A stretch of 64,000 bases of DNA from Vigna angularis (GCF_016808095.1 NC_068972.1:37851029-37915028), one strand, 5' to 3'. Shown: positions 1 to 17,340, counted from the stretch's first letter. A program made the numbers and translations. Notes: a model not told the origin generated them from the sequence alone.

Positions 1-26
1 TTTATTAGTTTGTTATAATTTATTTA

Positions 27-400
27 GTGAGTTGTTTAAACCTCATTTTATTTATATTTATTATTCTATTTATTTATTTTCTTTACTTAGGTGTTCGTAA
101 CCTCTTTTTTATTTACACTGTTTATTTAATTGATTTAGTGAAATATTCATTACTTCATTTTTATTTTTATTTATTATTTGGTTTATTTGGTTTATTTTAT
201 TTATTATTTGGTTTATTTTATTTATTTGGTGAGGTGTTCATATCCTTATTTTTATTTATACTTTAATTTATTTAATTTATTTAAGTGAAGTGTTCATGAC
301 CTATTTTTATTTTTTATTTAATTTAATTAATTTAATGAGGTGATCATAACTTCATTTTTTTATACCTTTAACTATATTATTTTTTTAATTTAATTATTTT
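27..400. repeat. Degenerate T-rich tandem repeat
   Basis: Variants of TTTAGTGAGGTGTTCATAAC followed by CTCATTTTTATTTATACT recur about every 60-80 bases (near 25, 90, 135, 230, 285 and 335). The open frame over this stretch is Leu/Phe/Tyr-rich and reflects base composition only. Confidence 0.6.
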
Positions 401-454
401 TTTATATGCATTGTTTTATTTTATTATTTAATAATTATTTTGAAATATTATATA

Positions 455-3855
<3,401 letters not shown>

Positions 3856-3879
3856 TATATATATATATATATATATGAT

Positions 3880-6150
3880 AAATATGATTAGATAATTGTA
3901 GTGGAAGGTTAAACGGATTTAAATATGTAGTATTAGCTCATTTGTCTAGTCACTATAACGTTTATTATGATAAAGGAAAATTAGTAAAATATAAACCGTT
4001 TTTATTATATTGATATGATATGAATTCTATAAATTAAGTTGATGATAATGTTATATGTATTATGTTTTAATGTCAATAGCTTATCTTTTGTATTTTTGTG
4101 ATTATGGTTATGATTGTTTTAATGTCAATAGCTTATCTTTGTATTTTATTTTAATGTCAATACTTTAATTTTTACGTATTCTTAAACTTTTATTAATTGT
4201 ATTTTTATGCTAATAAAAAATACAATAATATTTCACTTAGAAAAATATATATTAATTAATTAAAATTAAATCATCTTTTAGTCAATAATATAGTTTCCAT
4301 CCAACAAAGACATAATAAAACTTTCATTACCATCTTAACACAAAATAATATCAAGTATCTTTTAGAATAAAATTACTAGAAGATTAATATAATATTTTTT
4401 TTATTTTTACAGTTTTATATTACTATATTAATTCTAGAATATGATATGATTTTTAAATTTTAATAAATTAACATATGATTACTAAAAATTTTCTTTTTTC
4501 TTTCAATTATAATATCTAGCCAAGTCTTTATTTATATACAATTCAAATTTATTCTTGAAAATAGATGAACTTCTTTCTTGATTAATAATTAATTTGATAA
4601 TAATTTATTCATATTCAATTAACATTGAAATATTAAATGTTCAATATCAAAATATAATAAATTACATGTTAATTTTCATATAATTTAAAGATTTTTTTTA
4701 AAATTCCATTGAAAACTCAAAAATAATATTAATCATTAGAAATTCTTTTTAAAGTCAGTTTAATGATCATATATCTATAATATTGTTTATATATGTAATT
4801 TAAAAAAGTAAAATCTTTTAATCTTTATCTTATAAACACCCCTGAACATATTGATCTGTCTGAATTATTTTTATAATATTTATTATAATAACAAAGTCTT
4901 TACTTTTAAGTAATGACCTTTTCAATAAATAAAACAATAAAATAAATAATAATAAACACAACTTTATTATTATTATTAAAATGATGGATTTAATTTGAAA
5001 CATACCTAAAATCCAACTGTAATTAATAAAATATACTTTTATTATATATTTTCAAAATATTTATATATTCAAATCTAAACAAACTCATAATTAAAGAATA
5101 TAGTCGTAAAAGAGGGTTTCACCTTCCAATAACATCTAAATAATATTAGACTTATGAGATAAATAAAACACAGAACCTTTTTATACTATAAAAGAATATA
5201 TCTAAAACACATGCTTTACATATACGTGCATTCACATCTTTTATGATAATAAAATATATTTAAAATATTGTTATTATGATTATAATTATAAAATTAAAAT
5301 ATTTTATCATTTTATTTATTTTGTTAGTAATTTTATAATTAAATAATTATTAAGTTTAGAAAATGTTTAAAATTAATAAAAAACGATTAAATTTAAAGAG
5401 ATGATCACTTAAAATGATAAAATAAATATTTTAATTTTAAAAAAAACTTGTATTTAAAGAATAAAATTGAAAAATAAATAAATACACTAAAAAAAGATTT
5501 TTTTTATATAATATAGGTATAAATTATAATAGATTATATAAATAATAATATTGCGACTATTTTGTAGCAACAATATATGGTGATACAAGAAACCATTGTG
5601 TGTCTGATCCAATACAGTGATAGTCATAAATCATATTTATATAGAAAAAAAAATTATCTTTTATTATGATCATGTCTTTTTTGTAATGTCGTGGAATATC
5701 TGCAGATTTATTTTTTCTTCATAAATTTCTTGATCACCAAGTTGTCATCCATGTAACGTTGAGCTTAGAGTTATCAATTTTGGTCTAAAGTACTATTTCT
5801 ATCTCTTGAGAAACCAAATGAAGATGTTTAAGAGATAATATTGTGTTACAACAACTCTCTGTTTTTTAAACTTTTATCACTCAAGTAAGATTTTGAAAAA
5901 TCTATTACACAACAGAGTATTATAACACTCAAACAATATAATGTTGTGTATCATTGTTTAAATGATTCGCTTGTAATTCAAGTGAGAATGAGAATAAATT
6001 AATTAATTTTCACAATGAAGATATACCTCAAGCATGGATAAGACGCTAAAATAATAAAACTATCAAATAGCATTGTTGAAGTTTGAATAAGAAAAATTTA
6101 GTAAACTCTATCTTTTTTTTTTTCTTCTAAACAATGAAGGTAACTCAAGG
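3880..6150. other. AT-rich intergenic DNA, no gene seen
   Basis: Apart from the dispersed repeat at 5040-5225, only short broken frames and A/T runs are visible. Confidence 0.6.
5040..5225. repeat. Dispersed repeat related to 17100-17340
   Basis: TTTTCAAAATATTTATATAT, AACAAACTCA, AATAACATCTAAATAA and ATTAGACTTATGAGATAAA recur in the same order and orientation near 17112-17290. There is no coding content. Confidence 0.7.
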
Positions 6151-6200
6151 CGATCAGATGCATACCAAACTTTTCTTTCTTTCTAAAGAATGAAGGTCAA

Positions 6201-6321
<121 letters not shown>

Positions 6322-6834
6322 TGTTAACCTAAGAAATGTGTTTCTTTTTAGTTGGTACACTTTTAACACAGTGTTTCAGTTAACAAAAATACTTATATAT
6401 ATTATGGATTTTAAATTTTAAGGTTAAGGGTATTTGAATAATTTTCATTTTCAAAACTAAAACAAACAAGAAACCCTCAAATCCTTATTCACCTCTCTCT
6501 CACCCATCGTTCCTCTTAACTATTTCTCTTTCATTTCTCTCACTCCAAACTTCTCTTTGTCATTCCTATATTAGCCTCAATCCATCAATTGTCGTCTCTC
6601 AACCAATAATGACCTAACCATCGGTTAGACAAGCAACCCAATGCCCCCACAGCAACCAACAATCATAACAATAACCGCGACGCGCTAGCAGCTTGCTCAC
6701 TAATCCGACAACGCCCGTCACCATAATCCACGAACACCCCATCAACGTCCCTACGACGATCGACGACCAACGAAATGTTATATTAGACTTGTTATCTAGT
6801 ATATGTACAATCCTATTTAGAATGCAAATTGAAA

Positions 6835-7073
6835 TTATTGAAATTTGTTATCCATTTAATTTATTGAAAGTATGAGTAATTCTTAACACAAAACACATGT
6901 GATTCAAATATATGTTAATGAGTACTTTCACAATTTTGGGCTTATTGCTAATTTTATTGAAATTTGTTATCCATTTAGTTTATTGAAAGTATGAGTAATT
7001 CTTGACACAAAACACATGTGATTCAAATATATGTTAATAAGTACTTTCACAATTTTGGCCTTATTGCTAATTT
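6835..7073. repeat. 119-bp tandem duplication inside the palindromic element
   Basis: Two units, 6835-6953 and 6954-7073, both starting TTATTGAAATTTGTTATCC, with only a few substitutions. The duplication is present in the left arm only. Confidence 0.92.
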
Positions 7074-7199
7074 TTTTCATGTAAAAAGGAAGTGTAATAA
7101 AGTAACGACTACAAATTTGGCTTTTAGCGGTAAAAGATTATTAAAAAATAATCATCCAAAATAATTAGTACATTCTAAAGTTTTTTATATTTTTAGAAA

Positions 7200-8050
7200 A
7201 TTATTTAATATTAGAGTTGATAATGTGTTTTGGTTATGGAATCAATGAGATTTCTCTTCTCCATCGTCATTCTTCAATAACACTCGAATAACATGTCTAC
7301 ATAGTATCCCAGAAAATTTAAATTCTTTACAAAAACAATGAATTGAATTTTTTTCCTTTATCAAACTTTCGAAACGACCTTCTTCAAGTTTAGTATGATG
7401 TCACACCGAGTAAAAGTCATTGTTAACGACAATTGTTGCATATTTCGTAAATAACTCAATTTCATGTTGAAGCAACTCAAAAGCATATGGTGTGAGTATG
7501 GATACCACATGTACCTCGATTGGAAAACTCGTTTTCTTTAAAGGATTATGATACTTTTGATGCATTCTCGCATCTATTCCAGCTTGATTTCTAATGTTGA
7601 TTATAAAAAACTTGATTCACAAAGTCCACTAAACTTGATTTAACATCCAAGAATCTTTTAATATATGAATTTATAGATTCTGAATGTTTGGTCATCATCC
7701 CAGCAAAAAAGAATTCTTTCAAATAGGCTAAGGCCCAAAATTGACAATGAGAATATAATGCCTCAATGTACTAGTTATTATTTACACGAAGCGTTCAACC
7801 ATCAAATTCCATTGTCGTTCAAAATCACTTGCACATTCTAAATTATATAACCTATAAAACTCATTTTTGAAGTCCATATTTTGTACCCAAAAGTAAAGAA
7901 AACCAAGTTGGCAACTTTGTCGCAATATGCCATATACAAAAAACATGCTTTGTATTTGGCAATTGTTGAAACAACTTCTTTAAGTGCATGGTCTTGATCA
8001 ATCAGAATTGTTTGTGGACATTTTCCTTTGACAAAGAGTACAAAACTCTT
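7200..8050 (-). pseudogene. Decayed FAR1/MULE transposase, left arm
   Basis: In shifting frames on the minus strand one can read, in order: LIDQDHALKE; LPNTKHVFCIWHIATKLPTW; a FYRLYNLECASDFERQW region; FWALAYLKEFFFAGM; and finally HCFCKEF...ILCRHVIRVL. The last is a CxC...CxH SWIM zinc finger. This is the order of the MULE transposase core and SWIM finger in FHY3/FAR1-type transposases. Stops and frameshifts throughout show that it is not functional. Confidence 0.8.
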
Positions 8051-8079
8051 TCATAATTTTTATTATTTGATATATTTTC

Positions 8080-8990
8080 AGAGTTTTGTACGCTTTGTCA
8101 AAGAAAATACAAACAATTTTAACTTATCAAGACCATACACTTAAAGGAACTGTTTTAACGGAATTACCAAATACAAAGCATGCTTTTGTATATGGCATAT
8201 TGGGATAAAGTTGCCAACTTGATTTTTCCTTTTGGGTACAAAATATAACTACTTCAAAATTGAGTTTATAAGTTATATAATTTAAAATGTGCAAGTGATT
8301 TTAAACGACAATAGGATTTGATGGTTGGACGTTCTCATGTAAGTAATAACATTTGCATATTGAGACATTATATTCTCATCGTCAATTTGGACTTTAGTCT
8401 ATTTGAAAGAATTTTGTTTTCACTAAGAAGACGATAACCAAATGTTTAGAATCTATAAATTTATATATTAAGTTATTCTTGGATGTTAAAACGAGTTTGG
8501 TAGATTTTGTGAATCAAGTAAGAATATATTATTGGTTGGTGCTAGAAGTTTTTTTTCTTCCTTTTGTATAATCAACTTATAAGGTTTTTATATTTCTTTT
8601 TTTTTAAGATTGGAGTTGTTGTAAACATTAAAAATTAAGTTGGAAAAAAGACGAGAATGCATCAAAAATATCATAATCCTAAAAACAAGTTTTCCAATAG
8701 AGGAACATGCTACATTCATATTCACACCATATATCTTTGAGTTACTTCAACATGAGATTGAGTTATCTATAAAATATGCAGCAAATATGATTGTTAACTC
8801 TTACATGATGTAACATCATACCAAACTGAATGGAGCTTATTTTAAAACTTGGATAAAGAAAAAAATTCAATTCATGGTTCTTGTAAAGAATTTGAATTTT
8901 CTGATATATTATATAAACATACTATTCAAATGTTATTGAAGAATGACTACTTTAGTATTCGAGAAGAATATTTTCCTTCTTATTAGAAAA
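8080..8990 (+). pseudogene. Decayed FAR1/MULE transposase, right arm (mirror copy)
   Basis: The mirror image of the copy at 7200-8050. LPNTKHAF is readable near 8161-8190, followed by the same downstream blocks with different frameshifts and substitutions. The two copies face away from each other, with their upstream ends meeting at the centre of the palindrome. Confidence 0.75.
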
Positions 8991-9286
8991 GAGAAAACTC
9001 ACTAATCCCATTGAGACTAATGTAAGGATGAAATAAAAAAATTAAAATGAGAAAAATGAAAAAGAAAAAATAAAAAGAAATAAGAAATGAAAGATGAATA
9101 AAAATTTGAAAATTATTGTTTTCTTTATTTTAGATTTGAAATAAAAATTATTCTAATATTTTTTATCTTAAAATTTAGAATCCATAATATGTGAAAATAT
9201 TTTTGTTTACTAAAAATTTGGTTCACTATTTGATACACTATACTAAAGTATACCAACTAAAAACACACTTTTCCTATGTTAACAAA

Positions 9287-9289
<3 letters not shown>

Positions 9290-9364
<75 letters not shown>
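9290..9364. repeat. (AT)n microsatellite
   Basis: Uninterrupted AT tract directly against the right end of the palindromic element. Confidence 0.98.
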
Positions 9365-9368
<4 letters not shown>

Positions 9369-11395
9369 TATTTAAATGATAATTATCTTAAAACTTTAAA
9401 TATTTTTAAAAATATCGTATATTTACGGTATATTAAGAATGTTAATGAATATTATTCAAGATTGCCACTGATTATAAAAATAAGGTCTAATCCAATACAT
9501 TCATGAATATCTAAATTATATATTTGGAAAAAATATTTATTCTTATTTTTTATATATAAATAAAATAGCAGTTTTTTTTTTCAAAACCATCTTAGTCTAG
9601 TGGACACAGTCTCCATTTTTTAGACCTTTATTTCATATTCACATTTATTGACACCTTGAGTACTATCAATTTTATATATTGTTATAGAATGAAAAAATTA
9701 TAATAACAAACGAGATTTTATCATCATTATAAAAGAAATCTTTGAATTAATAATTGATTATGATAATATTTCAAATCAAAATATATACTCATATCTTAAA
9801 TATATATCATAATGGATTGTAAAATATATTTAATTAAAATATTTACTCAGATATTAAATGTATATCATAAATAAAATAAATAATGAATAAGGCTTTCTGA
9901 AATATCCGCAGAAAAATCAGCATAATAATAACATATTTCTAGCATTGTTAGTTTACATGTATGATCACGTATTCATATATTTAATGTATTCATAGAACGT
10001 GATATTAATTTTTACTTTGATGCCACTCCTGGTAATTAGAATACCAAGGATTGAGAAATATGGTAACTGATATAAAGGATAACAAAAAATAAAAAGGATA
10101 AAATATAAATAGAATACTTAATTCATATTCACTGATAGTATAATATGCTAATGGTTACTAGAGCCATAGTTTTAAACTAGGTAGAACGACATGGGAAATT
10201 CCTATATGCTTAAAATTATATATCTATCAATACTACGCAATTACTGATAGCTATATGCTTCACATTCTTCATATGCTGCATTAGTTTTAGTTGAGTACAT
10301 TTCTACTAACTCTGCCAACAATTTTAGTTGCTCCTTGGACTTTTTTCTTGAGGGGAGGATTGGGGTTGTTCTATGTAACTTCTAATTTTCAGGCTTAGAA
10401 ATCTGAAGATCCAGTGTCCAACTGACATCAACAAAACTTTTAATTCTTTTTCTCCATTCGTAGTTCCGTTCTAATATGGGATGCCTGAGGTGTTAGACTA
10501 CTATTTCGCAATATATGAAAGAATTGAGTATTGTTTTAGAAGGACATATCCCATGATTCCAAGTTTTACTTTCTTGTAGTTGAAGATAACATGAAGAATC
10601 AACCACTCAATAGTTAGAAAATTAATGAGTTTAGAGAATTTTGAGGTGTTAGTTAAATATAAACAGGGGAAGAAGAACAAGACAAGGGGATGCTCATTTT
10701 GGTGATTGACCATTAGTTTTTGTGAAAAAATGAAATTTGTTGTAAAAGAGAAACTCTTGGAAAAGAGTGTTTTTCTATTTTCAATATTTAGTTCCTACCA
10801 TTCTTATCAATATAATAAAGTTAACATAATTTTCTATGCTCAATTTTTATGTGTCTCACCTTGATTAGGGAGTTAGTTGCTGTCAACCTTTTTTTCAATT
10901 AGCGAACAATGATTTAAATTGATTATTTGATTTAAATATTCAAAACACTCTCCCCATAAAACACCTAAAACTCCATCTGCAATCTTTTGTTTGACTGATG
11001 CTCAAGCAAATGAGTAATAGACTTGCAGTTGAATAATTGTTCTTGCCAAGTCAATGGTAAGACCTTATATATACATGCCTTCTGAAGTCAATAATAATAG
11101 TATATAGCAAAAATATTTTCTCTAAACATAAATGAATTGAAAACAGGTTTTTGTTTAGTCATTGAACAGAGACAAACCATTAATACCTAAAAAGAAGGAA
11201 AATGTATCATCAAGCAATGTGTGCCAATCACACTCCATTTGAATGACAAGTCTGAACAACCTACTGGACGAGAGTACCTTGGTATTTTTTCATGAAATTA
11301 ATGGTCAACCAACTTAATCTATCACTTATTTATATCAAGTTCCTTGGAGAGAGCTTCTGAAACAGACCATTTATTTCTTCAGAACAAACGAGAAA
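9365..11395. other. Intergenic DNA, no gene seen
   Basis: AT-rich; slightly less so after 10300. It forms the 3' flank of the 100-residue protein gene. No conserved frames or repeats were recognised. Confidence 0.55.
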
Positions 11396-11791
11396 CTAAC
11401 CTTCCAAAGTTGTCTGAAGAGGCAGAGAACTCTCAACTTCTTTGGCAGCGACAGTGGTGTTCCTTTCTTTGGCAGCGTCAGTGGTGTTCCTCTCTGCAAC
11501 AGCCTTGGACATACCAAACATCTGAAATAAACCAAAAGCGCATAATATGTAGGTTAACAAGGAGGTGCACACAATGGACCAGATAAGAAAGCTTAGGTTC
11601 AACACAACACAAACCTTCTGAATTGTGTTCTTGAAGCAAGTTTTATGCTCATCCATAGAAGCATGAATAAACTCGTCAATGTGATCTTTCACGTCCTCCA
11701 AAAAAGTGGCTTCTTCATTCTTCTTCTTTCGACATGAAGTAACATTTGCAGCCAATGAAGGTTTTCCAGTGTCCCCTTTTGTGGAATCCAT
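11396..11791 (-). CDS. Small conserved-looking plant protein, unknown function (100 residues), two coding exons
   Basis: Coding exons 11615-11791 and 11396-11521, with a 93-bp GT-AG intron (AAG|GTTTGT ... TTTCAG|ATG). The protein begins MDSTKGDTGKPSLAANV and has a basic CRKKK patch. An acidic helical stretch follows (FLEDVKDHIDEFIHASMDEH), then KMFGMSKAVAER and a C-terminal tail. No membrane segment or signal peptide is present. ERNTTDAAK/ERNTTVAAK is a 27-bp internal tandem duplication. An ACAG acceptor 16 bases before the ATG (exon resumes at 11807) pairs with a donor AAG|GTTCTC at 12396, implying a 589-bp intron in the 5' leader. I recall similar small plant proteins but no assigned function. 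The last codons GAA G|GTTAGT could also be a splice donor, so the C-terminus is less certain than the rest. Confidence 0.75.
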   Translation of the reverse strand: MDSTKGDTGKPSLAANVTSCRKKKNEEATFLEDVKDHIDEFIHASMDEHKTCFKNTIQKVCVVLNLSFLIWSIVCTSLLTYILCAFGLFQMFGMSKAVAERNTTDAAKERNTTVAAKEVESSLPLQTTLEG

Positions 11792-12396
11792 AGGATATGT
11801 TTGGCAACTGTAAAATTGAATATATTCCAATAATCAATTTTATAAAATCCAATATTAAAATTCTTCAAATAAATTTATAGAAAACTACTTTTAAGATAAT
11901 CAATTTCATCTGAATGTACGAAAACCAACTTTTACATAAGAAAAGTGGAGTGAACGAAGCTAAGTAAAAAAATAAAAACTATTGAAAAAAATAAACTAAA
12001 AATAATTAGAATTAAGAAATTAACATATTTTTCAGATTCTGTTCTATACAGATTTAAACCATTATTCTTGAGATAGTTGATTTTAAAAATAATTTCAGAC
12101 AAACATAGTTCAAGACCCAAAATATTCCAAGCAAAAGTCAGTCAGCATTATTAAAGGCCGTAAACTAATCAAGTAATGAACTTAGTTCCCAAAACACTCT
12201 GCTACTATGGTTAACCTAATTCTTATAAGCATAGGTTCCAAGTAATCATTTTCAATACAAGAGACAAAGAAAATAACATTGATTATAATGTAAAACCTTA
12301 GAACGACATACAGTCTCCAATAATTCTGAAAATGAAAATTGAAAAACAAAATGAAAGAAGGAAAGAATGAAATAGCTAATGATGGGGGGAGAGAAC

Positions 12397-12490
12397 CTTC
12401 TTGGCGGAGCGCGCAGGTTTAACTAGCAGCTAAGTCGGTTGCGAGGAGAGAGAGTGATCGCGTTGTTGCTTGCAGAGAAAGAATGAGCAG
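12397..12490 (-). promoter_or_regulatory. Probable 5' leader exon and promoter region of the 100-residue protein gene
   Basis: On the minus strand this segment is pyrimidine- and GC-richer than its surroundings and ends at AAG|GTTCTCTC, a plausible donor. A TTTTAAAG at about 12492-12499 could be the TATA element. The upstream side (12500-12545) is CT-rich, as is common at plant promoters. The transcription start is inferred, not observed. Confidence 0.5.
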
Positions 12491-12718
12491 CTTTAAAAGG
12501 AGAGACTAAGAGAGAGAGATGAAACAGGAGAAAACGGTGGGTTCAATGGATCTAGAATCATCTAAACTATGGTCGTTTTTACGGTTAAATATTAAAATGC
12601 AATTTTGCATTTAAAGTTTTCTTTCCAAATATATCTTTTTATTTTAAATTACCTAAATAAAATATTTTCATCTATCAAACTAAATCATTTTAGTATTAAC
12701 GAGGGAAAACGTATGTAA

Positions 12719-12720
<2 letters not shown>

Positions 12721-12757
<37 letters not shown>

Positions 12758-12768
12758 ATATATATATT
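12721..12768. repeat. (AT)n microsatellite
   Basis: AT tract with one GATATA interruption. It has no TIR element beside it. Confidence 0.95.
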
Positions 12769-12939
12769 CTATTTCTTATTTCTATTTTTACCACATAAAA
12801 ATAATATAATTATTATTTATATTTTAGGATGGAACGGAAATAAATTTCATTATTTCATTCTATGTTCGAAATAAAAGTTTATACTCATGGTTCATGGGTG
12901 AGAAACTTTTATTTTATTTTATTTCATCTCTGCTAGATA

Positions 12940-12972
12940 AATATATACATACATAAATATATACATACATAA

Positions 12973-13008
<36 letters not shown>
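12940..13008. repeat. ATACATACATAAAT repeats and (AT)n
   Basis: Three ATATACATACATAA units followed by an AT tract. Confidence 0.93.
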
Positions 13009-13909
13009 TGATTCAATATTAATTAATTAAATTTATTAAAGAACACAATATTATCAAATATTTAACATTTAAAGAATACATTAAATAACCAAAATTATAT
13101 AAAATTTAAATCAAAACATTAAATACAATAAAATAAGTGAAAAAATTATAGAAATATTAATAAAATAAAATTGATAAAACTAAAATATATTTTTAAAAAT
13201 TATAAAAAAATATTCAAATTTAAAAATATTTCTAATGTTTTTTATTTATCTTTTAGATTGTGATGAAATAGTTTTTTTATACACTAATAAAAATTATAAT
13301 AAACTAATTAAATAAAATTAAGGATTAAACTAATAATAATTTAAATCTAAACATAGATTTTCATCAAATGAGATTGACATGAAATTATTATATTATAATA
13401 AATAAAAGGTTTATGTAGAATTTAAGTGATAAAATTAAATTTATAAAAATGAGTTAAAATTAAAAATAATTATAAAAAATAATTAAAACAATGTTTTATA
13501 TAATAAAAAAATAAAAACGATCAAATGTAGGTCGTAAAAACATTTTACTATCAAGTAAAATTACATAAAAAAAAATACGTATAAGTAATAATAGGATAAC
13601 ATAAAAAGTATTTTTGAAATCTTATAAAAGTTTTCAATATAACATGTAGAACTAGTTGAAAAGTTAAAAAATAATAAAAATAGTTTTAACCAAAAAAGTA
13701 TACAAATGAAACAAAAATTAATAATAAAAGAGATTAAAAATAATTTTTCAAAAATTATTTAATAAATAAAAGATTTACGTAATTAAACACTTGAAATTAA
13801 GATAATCAAACATTTTTTATATGAAAAAAATAATAAATAAAAATCCTAAAAAAATAAAAATAATCAAACATGAAATGCAAAAATTATTTGATTCACGGAA
13901 AATAATAAT

Positions 13910-16313
13910 ACATTGTTTAATCATAATTACACAAATAAAAAATATGTAATGAAAGATTGTGACAATACGAGAAATACTCTGAAGATGTGAGTTGTAAGGA
14001 TTTAGAAATTCAGAGAAAGTGGAAGACAAGTGTATGTAGTTGATTGGACCGATCGGTTTTTGACAGTAGTATATAAAAGAACTTTTCAAAATTTCGTTCC
14101 ATTTTCTGCATGCATTTCTTCTTTCCAAGTTTCTGATTTTCATTTTCTCCTCCTTCTTTCTACAAATTCTCTCTAAGAAAATTCTCACTTTTCTTCATCT
14201 GATCATCAATAAGGTCGTGCCTGAGCTTTACTTGTGTCAAAAGCTTCCTTCTTCACCAATTAAAAACAATCTTTGAATTGGTAAGTTCATCTTCTTCTAA
14301 AAAATTCTGAATTCTGTTACATGCAAGCCAACTCTCGAGTTGCATGTGTTCATCAGATTTCCTTTTTGGGTTCTGACTTCATTTTGGTACTATGTTTGGT
14401 CTTTTCTCACCAAACGGTGATCTATAGGTGTTTATAGAGTTTCTTTCGATGCAAGATTCAAGTTGGGAATTCTGGGATTAAGCTGTTCAGATTTTCTGAG
14501 GTAAGGGAAGCTAATTAACTTATTTGTTTGGTTGATGATGTATGAAAACGTGGTTTGATGGTTTTGCATGTGGGAGAAGTTGAATGTTTGAATGATCGAC
14601 TTGGTTTGTTTGACATGTTAAATGTTGTGATTGTTGAGTTGTAGATTATATCTCTCTTGGAAGGAATTCTGGGTTGAAAAACATTTAGTTTTGGTAAATT
14701 CTAGTGTGTATTTCATTCTGCAGAAGTTCTGCAGAATTATGCAGAATGTCGAGTATTCGTGGTTGACCGCTCGGTCAGGTTTAGGTATTCAGTCTTAGCG
14801 GTATTCATTTTTCATAGTAGTATTGGTCTTAGGATCGTTCGGTGTCGTACTAACGTTCGTTTTCGGCCTTGACAATATTTGATTTGATAATAGCGTTTGA
14901 GTTAGTATTACTAGGTTTTGTACAATGGTTAGGTTTTGTATTTCCGTTCAGTCTTAATAATGTTTGGTGTTGTATTCATATTCCTTTTGCGTAGGACTCA
15001 GGGTTAGATTAACGTTCGGTTTTAGTAGTATTCGGTTTATCTATAAAGTTTGTTCTCTCACTAGTGTTTGGTCTCGCGGTATCGTTCGGTATAGTACCGG
15101 TGTTCGGTATTAACTGTGATTGTCCTTCTATGGGCCTTACCTGTTAATGACCATTCGGTCATGTTTTAGTGATTGGTTTTATCTGAGTATTCGGTCTAAG
15201 TTCTTAGTTTTCGGTTTAAGTTTTATGTGTTCGATCTTAGCTGATAGTGTTCGGTTGTTCTAGCTTTTGACTCTTCAATTGTTTTAGGATAGTATTCGAG
15301 TATTGCTTGTTAAAGGACCGTTCGGTCATGAATACGTGTTGTGAGTGTTTTCCTGTTCGATCATATTCCTTGGTTATGTTGAGTTTTCCGTTCGATCGTA
15401 CTCAGAGGTTGTGTGTTGTTTGTTCGGTTCTGTTCTATGAAATGTTATTCGGTCTTTACTATTGATTTCATTGTTTGGTTCGGTTCAATTATTAGAGTTG
15501 CTTTGATGTATCTTGTATGAGCTATTGTATTGGAATTCAAATAAAGTATGATGTTTAAAATGGTGTGAAAAGAGAATTTCAAGAAGGAATGTCTCAGTGA
15601 TTGGATAAGCAAGAGTGGTGGTATAGTATGAATATGGATAGCGAAATCTAGAGCATTCATCTTGACATTCTGGTAATTACCAAGTCTCAAGTAGAGATGG
15701 GTAAGTCATGTCGTGAGAATAGCAGGAGGCTCTAGCCGAGGAGGGGGTCCTACGGTGAGTAATAACAGGTTAACCTCGTGTGGCAGCTGATGGGTTTCCA
15801 GTTACTACACCCACGAGTGCACGAACGGCCAAAACTACATATTCATACTAGTCCGGACAGTCGGTTAAAGTGGTCAGTCAATATGTGTTATATGTTTTTC
15901 TACTTGTGTTTAATTATTTTATCTGCTTGGTGTGTTTTGAAGTGTATGTTAATATGATTTTATTATTACATTAGCTTACCCTTACTTTCTGTTTTGTTAT
16001 GTTGCCGTTCGGTATTTTCTTCTATGCAATGATCATCCGGTAGATGTGAGCAGAGGATTGAGAAGTTTCGGTGGAGTAGGCGCTGGACAGAAAGGACCCA
16101 ACGGTGTAGATTAGGACCGATCGGTCATGAGAAGAGTTGATTTTGGACCGATCGGTTGTGTTAATAGGTTTTGGTTGTTAGACATTTTCTGCAAAGTTTT
16201 AATTTTATGGTTATTTTGGATAACTGTACGGTTAATACTTTAGCTGACTGATCTATTGTATTATTTTATGTGATAACTCTATTATATAGTTATACTATAT
16301 TTTGGATGTTAGA
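13910..16313 (+). mobile_element. Solo-LTR-like repeat, copy 2
   Basis: Shares the landmarks of the 455-2940 repeat in the same order: CTTCTTTCCAAG...TTTCTCCTCCTTC, G|GTAAGTTC (14281), AGGTAAGGGAAGCTAATTAAC (14500), AGCAGGAGGCTCTAGCC (15720), GTCCGGACAGTC, GCTTACCC, TGCAATGATCATCCGG (16026) and TTTTGGATGTTAGA at the end. The left boundary is approximate. The middle (14750-15440) is an array of degenerate TTCGGT words. Confidence 0.55.
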
Positions 16314-17099
16314 TGAGTAAATTTTATAAATATAAAATAAATCAAACAATTAAAAGAGATGTGAAGAAAAGTGTGTAGTGAAAAATATTAAAAGAATAAT
16401 ATATATATATATATATAAATTACTTAATAAACTATAAATATTTTAATAATTTAAATAATGAAACATGAAAAATATGTGTTAAATTAAGTATAAAAACAAA
16501 AACATATCTATATATATATAATCTATATATATATATATATATATATTCATTTTCTTCATCATACTTAATTAAAAACAAATTAAATATTATTCATGATTAA
16601 ATGTACTTTTTATTCTTATGATATAGGATCTTATATATAACACCCAGATTTTGAGTCTTAAATTTTGACATATTGTGCGCATTAAGGTTTTATAAAACTC
16701 TCAGTATTAAAATTTTGTAGTTTGTGAAACCGATGTTATCATGTTTAATTTTTAAAACCATGAGTTTCTCTATCTAACAAGGATTATTATTGCTGTCAAA
16801 ACAAAGATTTTATGAATACATAAATATGTCAATACATTATAATATATTCCAGATAACACAATTACAAATACTTTTCTATTGCAGTTTTTCTGTGAATTGT
16901 TTATGACAGAAAATTTGTACAATATTTTGTGGAAAACTAATTACTTACTATACTTATTTGGAGAAATATCATAAATATCTTTTTATTTATAATAAACCAC
17001 ATATAATATGATTTTTTTTAGATAATAATGCATGAATGGTTTAATCTTTCTCTTTTTTTTTTTCAAATAAGACCTGACTTATTTTCTAATAAAGATTTT
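16314..17099. other. AT-rich intergenic DNA with a possible LTR edge
   Basis: ATAACACCCAGATTTTGAG at 16637 resembles the start of a plant LTR, but no matching end was found. Otherwise empty. Confidence 0.4.
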
Positions 17100-17340
17100 T
17101 GTAATTAGAGATTTTCAAAATATTCATATATTCAAATCCAAACAAACTCAAATAATTAAAGAATATAACAAATAATAACATCTAAATAAAATTAGACTTA
17201 TAAAAAAATATATATATATAGTCTTATAAGAGGATTTCAGATTTCAAAAAATAATAACATCTAAATAAAATTAGACTTATGAGATAAAACGTAGAACTTT
17301 TTTCTGCCATAAAAGAATATTACAGACCTAAATATGTCTA
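17100..17340. repeat. Dispersed repeat related to 5040-5225, with an internal tandem copy
   Basis: Same family as 5040-5225. AATAATAACATCTAAATAAA with ATTAGACTTAT occurs twice here (17171 and 17250), a local tandem duplication of about 79 bp. Confidence 0.7.

Larger units (their letters stand above)
12545..13909. other. AT-rich intergenic DNA, no gene seen
   Basis: Contains the two microsatellites listed and long A/T runs, nothing else. Confidence 0.6.

Noticed and set aside
9570..9640. tRNA-like stretch (TTAGTCTAGTGGACAC)
   Set aside because: No cloverleaf could be drawn: no acceptor pairing and no TTCRA arm at the right distance.
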